Assembly (NCBI GenBank): GCA_963784065.1
Contig: CAWAQA010000002.1
Span: forward strand, 400,334 to 464,333
Reading direction: 5' to 3'
DNA length: 64,000 bases
Source of the DNA: CAWAQA01 sp963784065
GTDB lineage: Bacteria > Acidobacteriota > Vicinamibacteria > Vicinamibacterales > UBA2999
Part shown: one piece after another, positions 34,098-44,250 of the stretch
Layout of the letters: every line of letters starts with the position of its first letter
Numbering within the stretch: position 1 is the first letter of the stretch
Program-made: the position numbers and the translations under genes
The notes under the pieces: generated by a model
The model's input: the letters and a program-made list of their open reading frames with translations, nothing else
Databases searched by the model: none
Told to the model about the DNA's origin: nothing

Positions 34098-36403
34098 TCA
34101 TGCTCGCGGCTTCGCACGGTGGGTCGGCTGCGCGGTCCACGGGTCTTCGGGCCACGGGTGCCGCGGGTAGCGTCCACGCAACTCCCTGCGCACTTCGGGG
34201 TAGGTCCGCTCCCAGAAGCTGCGCAGGTCGCGCGTCGTCTGCACGGGCCGGCCATTCGGAGCGAGCAGGTGGAACGTCACCGGCACACGGCGCGGCCCTA
34301 TCGCCGGCGACTCGGCGAGGCCGAACAGTTCCTGCAGCTTCACCGACGCGGACACCGAGCCGTCCTCTTCGTAGGTGAGGCGCATCGACCTGCCGCTCGG
34401 CACGGTGAGCGCCGCGGGAGCACGGCCGGCGAGCGTCCGTGTCGTCTCGAATGAGAGGTGCGCTTCCACGTCGATCTCGTCCACACTGCCTGCGTTCGTC
34501 GCCGCCTGATGCACGAGCGCCGGCACGTCTATGTCGAGGCCGGCGAACCGCAGGCGGCGCAGCAGCTGCGTCGTGCGCGCATCCGGTTGACGCGCCAGCC
34601 ATCCGTCGCGAAGCAGCGTCGCCGTCGTGCCAGGATCGGCGCTCACGGACGCTTCGCTGAGAACGAGCTCGCCATAGCGGGCGACACGCCACGCACGCAC
34701 GCGCCCGCTCTCCTGGATCCAGGCGATGCTCGACCTCGATGGACGTCGGCGAAATCCACTCGGGCTCGACACGGCTCGCGGCCCGAATCCGTGACTCGGC
34801 GATGCCATCCCGTGTCGAGGCGACGACGTCGAGCGCCACGAGATAGTCGCCGTCCCGCACGCCCGATTCGCGGCCGAGCGCGGCGCCGTGACCGGTCGCC
34901 AGCGTGAGGCGATCGATCGTCTCGGCGCGCCGTTTCGCGAGGCGGTCGGCATACCCGGTGAAGAGCGCGTGGCGCAGTGCCTCCTCCGGCGCGCGCGCCG
35001 CGACATCGCCGTCGAGCGCGCCGCCCGCGATTCGTCGCAGCTCCTGCGCCACCTGCCTCACGTGGAACGGCTGACGGTCGAAGCGATCGAGCGCCGGCAG
35101 CAGGTCGCAGGTCGTCGAGACGCTGTCGCTCCGTTCGAGGGACAGTGGTTCGGCCAGCAGCGCGCACGCAGCGGCGATCTCGGGCGCGCCACGGCCGTCG
35201 AGCAGGATCCGGGCAAGCCTCGGATGCAGCGGAATCCGCTGCAGCTGGCGCCCGAGCGGTGTCACGCGCGGTGTGGCATGCGCCACGCTCGATCGCGCCG
35301 AGCCGTTCGAGCAACCGCAGTGCCGCGTCAACGCGGTCGGGCGGCGGCGGATCGAACCAGTCGAACGACGCCGGATCGCCACCCCACGCGAGCAGGTCGA
35401 GTAACGGGGCGGCGAGATCGACACGTGCGATCTCAGGCTCCCGATGCGCCCGCAGCCTGTCGCGGCTCTCCCAGAGCCGTCGTGCAATGCCGGGCCCGCG
35501 CCGTGCGGCCCGGCCCGCGCGCTGGTCGGCGGAATCCTGCGTCACCCGCTCGAGCGTCAGGCTGTCCACGCCGCGCTGCGGGTCGTACCTGGCCACCTTG
35601 ACCTGACCGGTGTCGATCACGACGGACACGCCCGGCACGGTCAGTGACGTTTCCGCGATGTTGGTGGCGAGGATGACCCGGCGCGTCGCCGTGGCCCGGA
35701 TCGCATCGTCCTGGCGCTCGGCGTCGAGCGATCCGTGCAGCGGCACGACGTCGATCCCCGACGACGAGGCCAGCAGCGACAGATCGGATCGCGCGCGGTC
35801 GATCTCGCGCGCGCCGGGTAGGAAACAGAGCAGCTGTCCCCCGGTTCGCGGAAGGAGGCCGGCGACGGCATCGCGGATGGATTCACCTGACGCGTACTCG
35901 ACGGTGAGCGGATGTGGCGCGCCCGGGACGCGCACGGTGGGGCAGTCGCCGAGAAAGCGCGCGACGCGTTCGACCTCCAGCGTCGCCGACATGACGACGA
36001 TGCGAAGGTCGTCGCGGGCGAGCCACGCCTGGCGCGCCAGCGCGATGCCGAGATCGGCGTGGATACTTCGCTCGTGGAATTCGTCGAGGACGATCGTGGT
36101 GAAGTCCGAGAGCAGCGGGTCCTGCTGCAGTCGTGCCGTCAGGATGCCTTCCGTCACGACGAGCAGGCGCGTATCAGCGGAGAACCGGCGCTCGAAGCGG
36201 ATCTGCCAGCCGATCTCGCGCCCGAGCGTCCACCCGCGTTCGTCGGCAATCCGTGCCGCGACCGCCCGCGCCGCCACGCGCCGCGGTTGCAGCAGGATCA
36301 GCGGTCCCGCATCGAGCAGCGCCGGGGCCACACGTGTCGTCTTGCCGGCGCCGGGTGCCGCCGAGAGCACGACCGCGCGGCCGCCGGCCAGGTGCGACCG
36401 CAC
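34098..36403 (-). CDS. hrpB: ATP-dependent helicase HrpB, two frameshifts
   Basis: DEAH-box helicase: Walker A SAAPGAGKTTRVAPALL, motif Ia QPRRVAARAVAARIA, motif II VLDEFHERSIHADLG (DEFH), motif III VVMSATLE, motif VI QRAGRAARRGPG. Shifts near 35285 and 34740 break the HA2 and HrpB-specific regions: RLARILLDGRGAPEIAAACA, RDGDYLVALDVVASTRDGIA, and the C-terminal HrpB domain RSFWERTYPEVRRELRGRYP, ending PTHRAKPRA. About 768 residues. The visible GTG start at 36403 may be late, because in-frame residues before it (SLEPLPIDAYIGD) also look native. Role in RNA metabolism, not essential in known bacteria. Confidence 0.85.
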
Positions 36404-36484
36404 GTCGCCGATGTATGCGTCGATCGGCAGCGGTTCGAGGGAAGAGTGACGGTCTGGCTGCAGGTTGCTTCATAGTAGACGTAA

Positions 36485-37045
36485 ATGGCCGCACCCGTCC
36501 CGTCGCCGCACGACCGCTACATGCGCCTGTGTATCGACCTGGCGCGCAGGGCCAACGCGGCCGGCGACACGGCGGTTGGCTCGGTCGTCGTTCGCGGCGA
36601 CGAGATCGTCGGTGAAGGCGTCGAGTCGGTGCGCAGGCGCGGCGATGTCACCGCTCATGCGGAGATCGAAGCGGTGCGTGCGGCGTGTACTCGCCTTGGA
36701 TCGCTGGACCTCAGCGGCTGCACGCTTTACACGAGCGTCGAGCCCTGCGTGATGTGCGCATACGCGCTCAGGCTGGCGCGGGTCAGCGTGGTCGTCACGG
36801 GGGCACGGTCCGCTGCAGCCGGGCCAACGTTCGACGGTTGTACCGTACTCACGGATGCGGGCGCCGTTCCCAGCCGTCCGCCGCCGTCGCTCGTCCGGGA
36901 CGTCCTGGCGGATGAATGCCTCGCCGTGCTGACGAACCCAGAAACAGTAGCGCCCCACGCACATGGCCTGTCACGGACTCTGACGCTCACAGGAACCATC
37001 ATGCTTCCTCACTGTGACAGCGCAGGTCTTTACGTTCGCAACTGA
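36485..37045 (+). CDS. Nucleoside/cytidine deaminase family protein
   Basis: 186 residues from ATG 36485. Zinc-dependent deaminase: VTAHAEIEAVRAA supplies the ligand His and catalytic Glu; YTSVEPCVMCAYALRLA the two cysteines. Guanine deaminase/TadA-like spacing, but with a C-terminal extension (LVRDVLADECLAVLTNP and about 30 more residues). The substrate (guanine, cytosine or tRNA adenosine) cannot be told. Divergent from hrpB with an 80-bp gap. Confidence 0.78.
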   Translation: MAAPVPSPHDRYMRLCIDLARRANAAGDTAVGSVVVRGDEIVGEGVESVRRRGDVTAHAEIEAVRAACTRLGSLDLSGCTLYTSVEPCVMCAYALRLARVSVVVTGARSAAAGPTFDGCTVLTDAGAVPSRPPPSLVRDVLADECLAVLTNPETVAPHAHGLSRTLTLTGTIMLPHCDSAGLYVRN

Positions 37046-37288
37046 CTGAATCCAAAGGATCGCGCGCCCCTTCCGGTGTGACCTCCACTGTCGCGGCCCG
37101 GATCAACACTGGCGAGGTCATGGAGAGCGTTGATTTCGACTACACGGTGGCTGTCATTCTGGCAGTGATCGTATCGTTGGGCAGAATCGTGAGCGTCCTG
37201 TTTGCCACGTTGAAAATGTGCGTGCAGCGAGTGACTACGAGTTTCGCATGTGGCTGCTGGCGATGAGGCGCGCCTCGAAGGGGCGGCA

Positions 37289-38119
37289 GTGACCGCCTCC
37301 TTTCCCGAATGGGTCATACCGATGGCTGCGACGCTCACGCAGGATCGGTTCAGCGGCCCGGAGTGGATCTTCGAGCGCAAGTTCGACGGCATCCGACTGC
37401 TCGCCTTCAAGCAGGGGAGCGACGTGAGGCTGCTGTCGCGCAACAGGCTGCCGCAGCACTGCCCTTCCGTCGCCGCGGCGATCGCCGAGCTGCCGATGCG
37501 CGACGTGATCCTCGACGGCGAGGTCACCTGGGGCAAGGCGGGCATGGCGTATCACGTGTTCGATGTGTTGTGGCTCGACGGCCGCGACCTCATGCCGCTG
37601 CCGCTCGACGAGCGCCGCGCGCTGCTGGCGGCGCTGCCCCTGCGGTCGCCGCTGCAGCGCGTGACCGCGCTCACGGATCCCAGGCCATGGGACCGCGCCT
37701 GCAGCGAGGGATGGGAGGGCGTGATCGCGAAGCGCCGCGATTCGCCATACGAGCATCGCCGCTCACCGCACTGGCTGAAGATGAAGTGCGAGGTGACGCG
37801 GGACCTGGTCGTCGGCGGGTTCACCGATCCACAAGGCGCCCGGGTCGGCCTGGGAGCCTTGCTCGTCGGTTACGTCGAGCAGGATGACCTCGTGTTTGCC
37901 GGAAAGGTGGGCACCGGCTTCGATACGGCGTTGCTTCTGGACCTGCGAGCACGTCTGAATGCGCTCGAGATCGCCCAGCCACCATTCACCAGGGCCATCG
38001 GACTTCCACGCCTGCGCGCGCACTGGGTGCGGCCGGAGGTCGTCGTGACCGTGGCGTTCATCGAATGGACGGTGCACGGCAAGCTTCGCCATCCGCGGTT
38101 GCTCGGCGTGCACTCGTAA
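37289..38119 (+). CDS. ATP-dependent DNA ligase (LigD-ligase type)
   Basis: 276 residues from GTG 37289 (AAGGGGCGGCA upstream). Adenylation Lys in FERKFDGIRLLAF; RNRLPQHCPSV, DVILDGEVTWG, VFDVLWLDGRDLMPLPL, EGVIAKRRDSPYEHRRS and WLKMKC are nucleotidyltransferase motifs I-V; the C-terminal OB domain reads RDLVVGGFTDPQGARVGLGA, VAFIEWTVHGKLRHP. It lacks the polymerase and 3'-phosphoesterase domains of full LigD and no ku gene is in the window. Probably a stand-alone repair ligase. Confidence 0.88.
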   Translation: MTASFPEWVIPMAATLTQDRFSGPEWIFERKFDGIRLLAFKQGSDVRLLSRNRLPQHCPSVAAAIAELPMRDVILDGEVTWGKAGMAYHVFDVLWLDGRDLMPLPLDERRALLAALPLRSPLQRVTALTDPRPWDRACSEGWEGVIAKRRDSPYEHRRSPHWLKMKCEVTRDLVVGGFTDPQGARVGLGALLVGYVEQDDLVFAGKVGTGFDTALLLDLRARLNALEIAQPPFTRAIGLPRLRAHWVRPEVVVTVAFIEWTVHGKLRHPRLLGVHS

Positions 38120-38253
38120 TTCAGAAAAAGACACGCCACGAGACGACACGAGCGGCGCATACCGTCGTCGCGATTCGCGGAAGCACGTCTATCCTCACCT
38201 GTCTGTGGTATGGTCTCGCCACTCCGGACAGAAACTCCAGACGAAGGTGTAAG

Positions 38254-38520
38254 GTGAAGCAGCGTCCTCCGGCTCCTGCGGGTCGTGTGACGTGTCCGCG
38301 CTGCCGTTCCCGGCTCGAAGTCTTCGATAGCCAGAGCGGCGCACGAACAGTGTCCGTGGTGGGCCTGGGACTCGCGGTCGAGTCCCAGGCGAAGGCGCTG
38401 GAACGCTTTCTGCCGCCCGACGCCGGTCCCGACATCATCTGCCCCGCGTGCGCCGGGAGATTCGATCCCGCGTCCCCGTATCGCGGCGAGCCACGGCGAT
38501 TCGGCCGAGAGCCGTCCTGA
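38254..38520 (+). CDS. Small zinc-ribbon protein
   Basis: 88 residues from GTG 38254 (AAGGTG just upstream). Knuckles CPRCRSR and CPACAGR flank a middle of about 45 residues (VSVVGLGLAVESQAKALERF). Two CxxC pairs predict one zinc ribbon. No family name can be given; it is unbroken and co-directional with the ligase. Confidence 0.6.
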   Translation: MKQRPPAPAGRVTCPRCRSRLEVFDSQSGARTVSVVGLGLAVESQAKALERFLPPDAGPDIICPACAGRFDPASPYRGEPRRFGREPS

Positions 38521-38538
38521 CGCACTCCTTCTTTTCCC

Positions 38539-38977
38539 ATGTTGTGGGAACTCATCGCCACACTGTGCGCCGGCGTGTTTGCGGGGGCGGCCGTCTATGT
38601 CACGCTCGTGGAGCATCCAGCACGGCTCGAGTGCGGCACCGCGGTGGCGGTCGCCCAGTTCGGACCGAGCTATCGCCGCGGCGCTGTGATGCAGGCGTCG
38701 ATCGCAGGTACTCGGAAGTCTGGCCGCGGTGATCGGCTGGTGGCAGGGTTCGGGCGTTCCGCTTCTGATCGCGGGCTTGTTGCTGGCGTCCTTGATTCCG
38801 TTCACGCTGCTGGTCATCCTGCCCACGAACAAGCGGCTGCTCGATCCCGGATTAGACCGCAGCTCGCCCGAAGCGGGCATCCTGCTTCAGCGGTGGGGGC
38901 GGCTGCACCTGGTTCGCACCATCATCGGCGCCATCGCGTTCGTCGTCCTGCTCGTCCCGATGGCCAGGCCGCTGTGA
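38539..38977 (+). CDS. DUF1772-type membrane protein, one frameshift
   Basis: ATG 38539: LWELIATLCAGVFAGAAVYV and TLVEHPARLECGTAVAVAQF are the DUF1772 start. After a shift near 38705 come VPLLIAGLLLASLIPFTLLV, LPTNKRLLDPGLDRSSPE, WGRLHLVRTIIGAIAFVVLL. Four membrane helices, about 146 residues. The NxxLL...W...H-RT motif is diagnostic of the family, to which anthrone-oxygenase-like proteins belong; most members have no known function. Confidence 0.65.
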
Positions 38978-38995
38978 CGCCGGTGTGCTCCCGCC

Positions 38996-39454
38996 CTACG
39001 CACCGAACTGGCGAAGATGGTGATCCATGTGGAGGTAGGCCCAGCGGAGCCAGGCCGCCTCGGACATCCGGCCGAAGTTCGGATGCAGCTGCCAGCCGGC
39101 AGCCTGTTCCGGCGTGGTGATCAGCTCCAGCAGCGCCTCGAGCTGCGCAACATCCGCCGCGAAGTCGCCCGGCCTCGTGCCGCCCACCTCCTGATCGATT
39201 TCCGGCCGCGTGGGAATTCCGGGCGGCCAGCGCAGCGGAAGATACAGGACGATCCATTTGACGACGGTGCGGTGAAGCAGGCCGGTGGCGTGGCTCGCCG
39301 GCTTCTGGCCTGTCACCATGAGAAACGAGTCGCTGAGATGGCAGACCATCTGGTGCGCCGACATCCGGCCCCACCGACGCACGCTGTGCGGACGCACCTC
39401 TCGCAGCCTTCGACGAATCTCGTCCCTGTCGCGCTGTCGCGCAAGGCTCTTCAT
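38996..39454 (-). CDS. DinB-superfamily (DUF1569-like) protein
   Basis: 152 residues. A four-helix-bundle metalloprotein of the DinB/YfiT type: histidines in GRMSAHQMVCHLSDSFLMV and in WAYLHMDHHLRQFGA are the metal ligands. The centre is PPGIPTRPEIDQ. Superfamily members include mycothiol and bacillithiol transferases; the partner thiol or substrate here is unknown. Converges on the DUF1772 gene. Confidence 0.7.
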   Translation of the reverse strand: MKSLARQRDRDEIRRRLREVRPHSVRRWGRMSAHQMVCHLSDSFLMVTGQKPASHATGLLHRTVVKWIVLYLPLRWPPGIPTRPEIDQEVGGTRPGDFAADVAQLEALLELITTPEQAAGWQLHPNFGRMSEAAWLRWAYLHMDHHLRQFGA

Positions 39455-39467
39455 ACCTGGCGGCCTG

Positions 39468-40775
39468 TCACGCGCCCAGCAGCCGCTCGCCGCCGGTCTC
39501 GCGGAAGGCGTCCAGCGCGTGCTGACGGCCTGCTTCTGCGTTCTCCAGGAGCGCCTGGAACGCGGGGTCGCCGCGCAGCCCGTCGAACTGAGGGCGCTCC
39601 GCGAGCGTCGGGGACACGAAGTAGCCCTTGGCGACCGCCCGCTGCAGATCGGCCATCCCCTGTTCGTACTCGCCCACGTCGCAGAGCATCCATCCCTCGA
39701 GGAAGATGGCCTCGGGGTCGTCCTGGATCTTGAGCGCGGTCAGCGAGGAAATGCCGAGGAGCATGTCCGCCGGCCGGCGATCGATCCAGTCCATCAGGTA
39801 ATCGGTCCACGACTGGAAGACCGGGATGCGCGGCGCCTGGAGCATGGCGACGAGCCCCTGGCGCGCTTCCTCGCGACGTCCCGCAAGTCCGAGGCCGATG
39901 ACCCGGATCCCGTCGTCGGCACCCGCGATGAAGGGAGGCTGCTCGACGCTCATGAGCCGATCGATGTCCCCCGTCATCAGCAGCGTCTGCTCGAAGCTCG
40001 TGGGGACGTTCGGGTCGAGCCGGCGTGCCTCGGCATGCGCGGCAATCGACTGGTCGTACAGACCGCAGTAGCGGCAGGCGTGCACCAGCCCGGCGAACAG
40101 CTCCGGATCGTTGCCGTGACGGTTGGCCTCGCGGAGCAGGCGGACGAGCGCTCGCTCCGCCTGACCGATGTCGGCCTCGAGGTTCGCGTAGAACTTGTGC
40201 GCGACCGACAAGTGCGGATTGAGCTCGAGGGCGCGGCGCAAGGCCTCTTCGGCGCGCTCCTCGCTATCGGGCTTGCCGTCGATGTACTTGCCGATCACGC
40301 GGTGACAGCGGCCGAGGTGCGCCCATGCGGGAGCGAAGCCCGGGTGCAGGCACTCCCCCAGCGGCTCGCCCTCGAGGAGCTCCATGGCGATGAACAGCTC
40401 CTCGCCCTCCTCGCCGATCTCGTAGATCTGGCAGACGTTTGGATGATTCACGCTCGCTGCCGCGCGCGCTTCACGCCAGAATCGCTTGCGCGCCGTCTCG
40501 TCGCTGGTCAGCGACGACATCGTCTTCAGGGCGACCGTGCGCTCGAGACGCTCGTCGCGCGCCGCGTACACGACGCCCATTCCGCCCTGCCCCAGCTTGC
40601 GCACCACCGCATAGCGGCCGATGCGATCGGGCAGGCCTTCCCGAGGCGCGTCGCTCGCGATGCCCGGAGCAGGAGGCGGAGACGGTGGCGCTCCCGTCAG
40701 CCATTCATAGAGAGCGCGCAGCCGTCCCCGCGGCGTGGTATCGACGAGTTTGTCCGTCACGCGAACGTCGATCAT
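39468..40775 (-). CDS. PknB-like kinase N-lobe fused to TPR region; catalytic lobe missing
   Basis: 435 residues from ATG 40775. Residues 52-142 are a Ser/Thr kinase N-lobe: Gly loop LGQGGMGVVY (61-70), VALK with Lys84, Glu102, hinge MELLEGEPLGECL. At about 143 it passes straight to HPGFAPAWAHLGRCHRV, which is the TPR-like region typical of the end of such proteins (RRALELNPHLSVAHKFYANL and further repeats to the end). The HRD catalytic loop, DFG, APE and the whole C-lobe are absent with the frame intact, so it cannot phosphorylate in the normal way. Normal relatives have about 800 residues. Either a real in-frame deletion or an assembly collapse near base 40345. Confidence 0.7.
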   Translation of the reverse strand: MIDVRVTDKLVDTTPRGRLRALYEWLTGAPPSPPPAPGIASDAPREGLPDRIGRYAVVRKLGQGGMGVVYAARDERLERTVALKTMSSLTSDETARKRFWREARAAASVNHPNVCQIYEIGEEGEELFIAMELLEGEPLGECLHPGFAPAWAHLGRCHRVIGKYIDGKPDSEERAEEALRRALELNPHLSVAHKFYANLEADIGQAERALVRLLREANRHGNDPELFAGLVHACRYCGLYDQSIAAHAEARRLDPNVPTSFEQTLLMTGDIDRLMSVEQPPFIAGADDGIRVIGLGLAGRREEARQGLVAMLQAPRIPVFQSWTDYLMDWIDRRPADMLLGISSLTALKIQDDPEAIFLEGWMLCDVGEYEQGMADLQRAVAKGYFVSPTLAERPQFDGLRGDPAFQALLENAEAGRQHALDAFRETGGERLLGA

Positions 40776-40959
40776 AACCCCAGGCCAATACCGGCATGCG
40801 GCTGGGTCTCAGCTGCCGGCAGGAGCCCATGAGGCGGGCGCGTCTTATCGTGCCACGATCGCGTGAGTGTGGGATCTCTCGCAGCGGAGGTCGTGACGTC
40901 GTTGCAGATCGTGGCGAATGTGGCGGGAGCGCGTCACACAGACGTGCCGTGGGCCCCGA

Positions 40960-41469
40960 TCAGTTGACCGCTTGATCAGGGGCATCCTCGTTATCGTCCG
41001 CTCTCCGTCCCCCGTTGCGGCGATCGCCGCGCCGCCGCTCCGAGTCCGCCGCTTCGGCGGTCATCGTCAGCGACTCGCTCCAGGTGGCGGTTCGCACGGC
41101 TTCTACCAGCACATTCAGGTCGTAGGGTTTCCCGAGAAGCTCCACGGCCCGAATACCGAGCAAGGACTCGACCGCGCGGGCGTTCGTCGTCGTGATCACG
41201 ATGCCACAGCGCGGAAAGGCAGGATCTTCGCGCGCCTTCTGGAGGAAGTGGTAATTGGCTTCGTAAGGTACGCCGAGGTCGTAGAGGATCACGTCCGGCT
41301 TGGTCAGCGCGAGAAAGTCGAGCAGGCTCTCCTTACCGAGCCGGAACTCAATCAGGCTGCCGGTTGCGGCGACCATCCCCGAGAACTCGAGCATGGTCTT
41401 CAGCATTTCAGTCGTGTCGGGGTCGCTGTCGATCACGGCAACGATGCGACGCGGGCCGGGGGAACCCAT
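40960..41469 (-). CDS. Response-regulator receiver protein
   Basis: 169 residues. IVAVIDSDPDTTEMLKTMLE (acidic pair), PDVILYDLGVPYEANYHFLQ (phospho-Asp), GIVITTTNARAV (Thr) and ELLGKPYDLNVLVEAV (Lys) make a full receiver. The tail (SERRRGDRRNGGRRADD) is a basic, PilZ-like RRxxxR stretch but too short for a domain. No output domain; probably a CheY/Spo0F-like single-domain regulator. Confidence 0.8.
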   Translation of the reverse strand: MGSPGPRRIVAVIDSDPDTTEMLKTMLEFSGMVAATGSLIEFRLGKESLLDFLALTKPDVILYDLGVPYEANYHFLQKAREDPAFPRCGIVITTTNARAVESLLGIRAVELLGKPYDLNVLVEAVRTATWSESLTMTAEAADSERRRGDRRNGGRRADDNEDAPDQAVN

Positions 41470-41647
41470 GGCAATCGACCTTTCGGGTGGAGAACTGTCT
41501 CGAGATGGCGCCCGCCAGGCGCGATGCTGCCGCTGATTTTACAAAGAGTTAAAACCGCGGCACGCGTGTTTCCGGCGAATCACACATTTGTCATGCAGCG
41601 CCTCACAGCCGGCTGTGAGCAGGAGGCGCGTTCGCGATCGGCAGGTG

Positions 41648-41980
41648 TTACGAGTGTCGCCGCGGCGGGCGTGGCACGCCTTGCCGGGGATCGTTGGTAT
41701 GAAGACCGGTGGTGGCGAGGGTCACGAGCTTGCTCTTGGCGTCGCGGAGGGCCGCAGCGACGTTCCACTCCTGGAGTCGTCCCAAAGACTTGGAGGTTCC
41801 ATCATCGCCGTTCAGGAACCGTTCGGTGACCTCGAGCCGGTAGCGTGGACGGCCGTCTGCCTGGAGGATGACGCTATGCGTTTTCTCGTCGTCCTTGGCG
41901 GTGAACTCGACATCCGGAAAATGCGTTCGCAGGTATGTCCGGATACCGGTGATGATTGGGGCATTGGTGTCATAGGCCAT
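41648..41980 (-). CDS. Conserved hypothetical protein
   Basis: 110 residues from ATG 41980, preferred over the in-frame ATG at 42001 because GGGAG lies 8 nt before it. IITGIRTYLRTHFPDVEFTA, LQADGRPRYRLEVTERFLNG and LQEWNVAAALRDAKSKLVTL give an alpha/beta/alpha protein of unknown role. Confidence 0.6.
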   Translation of the reverse strand: MAYDTNAPIITGIRTYLRTHFPDVEFTAKDDEKTHSVILQADGRPRYRLEVTERFLNGDDGTSKSLGRLQEWNVAAALRDAKSKLVTLATTGLHTNDPRQGVPRPPRRHS

Positions 41981-42091
41981 GGGCGACTCCCGCTGGAACA
42001 TGATGCACCATCTGGGCTCGCGCAGCCTTCTAAAACAACTCCGCCTGCCTGCAGGTGATCTCCCGGCTGGCCGGGCGAGGACGAAGCATCG

Positions 42092-42721
42092 ATGATCTCA
42101 GCCCGGGAAGCACTCGAACGCCTGCGAGAGGGGAACCGTCGCTTCGTCTCTGGTGTTCGCAACGGGGGCATTGTCGCGAGCGAGACGCGGCGCTATGAGC
42201 TGACGGCAGACCAGCAGCCGTTCGCCATCATTCTCGGGTGTTCCGACTCGCGGGTGCCGGCAGAAATCGTCTTCGACCAAGGCCTGGGCGACCTCTTCGT
42301 CATCCGCGTCGCCGGCAACATCGTCGCCTCCTCGCAAATCGGCAGCGTCGAGTTCGCCGCGGAGCGGTTCGGCACACCGCTGGTGGTCGTTCTGGGTCAC
42401 TCTCGGTGCGGGGCTGTTCTGGCCACACTCGAGGAGCTGATGCAGCCGAAGGAAAACCAGTCGCGCAACCTGCGTTCGATCGTCGATCGCATTCGCCCGT
42501 CAGTGGAGGCGTTGCTGGCAACGGAGCTCAGGCACGACTCGGAGGCGCTGGTACGGCACGCCATCCGGACCAACGTCCGGGTCTCCGCACACCAGTTGCG
42601 ACACGGATCCGAAGTGCTCGAGCACGCGATCCAGAGAGATGGGCTCGTCGTCGTGGGCGCCGAGTATTCTCTGGAGACCGGTATCGTTGAGTTCTTCGAC
42701 GGCGTGCCTGGGACCGATTGA
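42092..42721 (+). CDS. Beta-type carbonic anhydrase
   Basis: 209 residues. Interconverts CO2 and bicarbonate with zinc: FAIILGCSDSRVPAEIVFDQ has Cys plus the Asp-Arg dyad; VVVLGHSRCGAVLATLEEL has the His and second Cys. VIRVAGNIVASSQIGSVEFA is also conserved. Length and motifs match the plant-type (CynT/Can) class. It is cytoplasmic (no signal peptide) and complete. Confidence 0.9.
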   Translation: MISAREALERLREGNRRFVSGVRNGGIVASETRRYELTADQQPFAIILGCSDSRVPAEIVFDQGLGDLFVIRVAGNIVASSQIGSVEFAAERFGTPLVVVLGHSRCGAVLATLEELMQPKENQSRNLRSIVDRIRPSVEALLATELRHDSEALVRHAIRTNVRVSAHQLRHGSEVLEHAIQRDGLVVVGAEYSLETGIVEFFDGVPGTD

Positions 42722-42865
42722 ATCCGGTAACACGACGACGTCGATCCGCCTCTGTTCAGCTGTCGATCACGGCCCAGGTATTGCGGCGTTACGGCTGTGC
42801 CACTCGTGCCGGCGCCTCGCCCGGCTCACTTTTCCCTTGCCACTATTCATGCGTAATCTAGGTCG

Positions 42866-44241
42866 ATGAGCGTGACGCCAGAGCCCGATCGGTGTTTGTC
42901 CCCCGCGCCGGACGCCAGCTCGGGAGAGAAGCCGCGAACGAGTGAGCCGGCCGGCTCACCGGCGCGCGAAACGCAGGAGCGGCAAGCCGCGCGGCGCCGC
43001 GGGTCGGGCGCGCCCCGGCGCCCGGAGCGCGACGCGCCGCCATCGCACGTCGCCGATCTGAGTGCCCATCGGATGATCTCCCTGCTCGCCGACAACGTGC
43101 GGGACTACGCCATCTTCCTGATGGATCCGGACGGCGTGATCACCTACTGGGGAAAAGGCGCCCGGCTGATGAAGTGGTGGACGAGGGCAGAAGCCGAAGG
43201 CGCCCACCTTCAGTTGGTGTACCGGAGGGCGGGTCCGACGATGGCTCAGCGGAGGACCACTTGCGGACCGCCGCCGCGACCGGTGAATACACTGGTGAAG
43301 GGCGGCGCGTTCGTAGTGATGGATCGACGTTCTGGGCGGGGGTCACGCTGACGGCCTTGAAGGACGATGCGGGCAACCTGGTCGGGTTCACGAAGGTCAC
43401 CCGTGATTTCTCAGCGCGCCGTGCAATCGAAGCGACGTTGAGGAATGCCGCGGTGGCGCTCGAATCGCAGCGCGTCGCCGAGGAGGCGAACCGCCTGAAA
43501 AGCCTCGTCGTCGCCCAGATCGCGCACGAGCTTCGCGCACCGCTCAACACGCTGCTCGGGTACGCCGACGTGCTGGACCGGGAAAGCGGCGGACGCGAGC
43601 GGCAGCGAACGTACATCGGTCCGATTCAGCGCAGCGGTCGCTACCTGGCAGAAATCATCGACGATCTGCTGGACATGTCCCGGCTGGAAGCCGGCCGCCT
43701 GTCGATAGCGGCCGCTGTGGCGCGTCTTGGTTCAGCGATCGAGCCGGCGATTGCCGATGCGGAGCATCAGGCAGCGGCGAAGGCTGTTCAACTGACGAAT
43801 TCCGTATCAGGTTCCGCGGCGGAGCTTCCGTATTGGGGCGATGAGGCCCGCGTGCGGCAGATTCTGGTGAATCTGCTGACCAATGCAGTGAAGTTCACGC
43901 CGGCCGGGGGTGAGATCGTGGTCAGCGGAGGGACATCCGAGAACATCAGCGGAGACAACCACGATGACGCGGCGCCCCCCGCCGCAGGAGGGCCGTGGGC
44001 CTACGTGCGCGTCGAGGACACCGGGCGCGGGATCGCGCCAGACCGTCTCGCCGCGATCTTCGAGCTCTACGAACAGGCAGAGGCGAGCGACAGCACGCGC
44101 GGTGTGGGTCTTGGGCTTTCCATCAGCAGGCGGCTGGCACGACTCATGGGCGGCGATCTGACCGTGCGGAGCGAGGCCGGCGCCGGTTCATCGTTCATCT
44201 TGTGGCTTCCAGTCGCGCCATCGGACGCGGTGCCCCGCTGA
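42866..44241 (+). CDS. PAS sensor histidine kinase, one frameshift
   Basis: ATG 42866. A basic, low-complexity lead of about 65 residues, then a PAS domain (MISLLADNVRDYAIFLMDPD, VITYWGKGARLMKWW) broken near 43195, where CCGG reads for CCCGG, and resuming as SDDGSAEDHLRTAAATGEYT. HisKA: QIAHELRAPLNTLLGYADVL with the phospho-His; HATPase: ILVNLLTNAVKFTPAGGEI, VEDTGRGIAPDRLAAIFEL, GVGLGLSISRRLARLMGGDL. No membrane segment, so a cytoplasmic sensor. The likely partner is one of the nearby receivers (40960, 44535). Confidence 0.82.
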
Positions 44242-44250
44242 TACGGCAGG

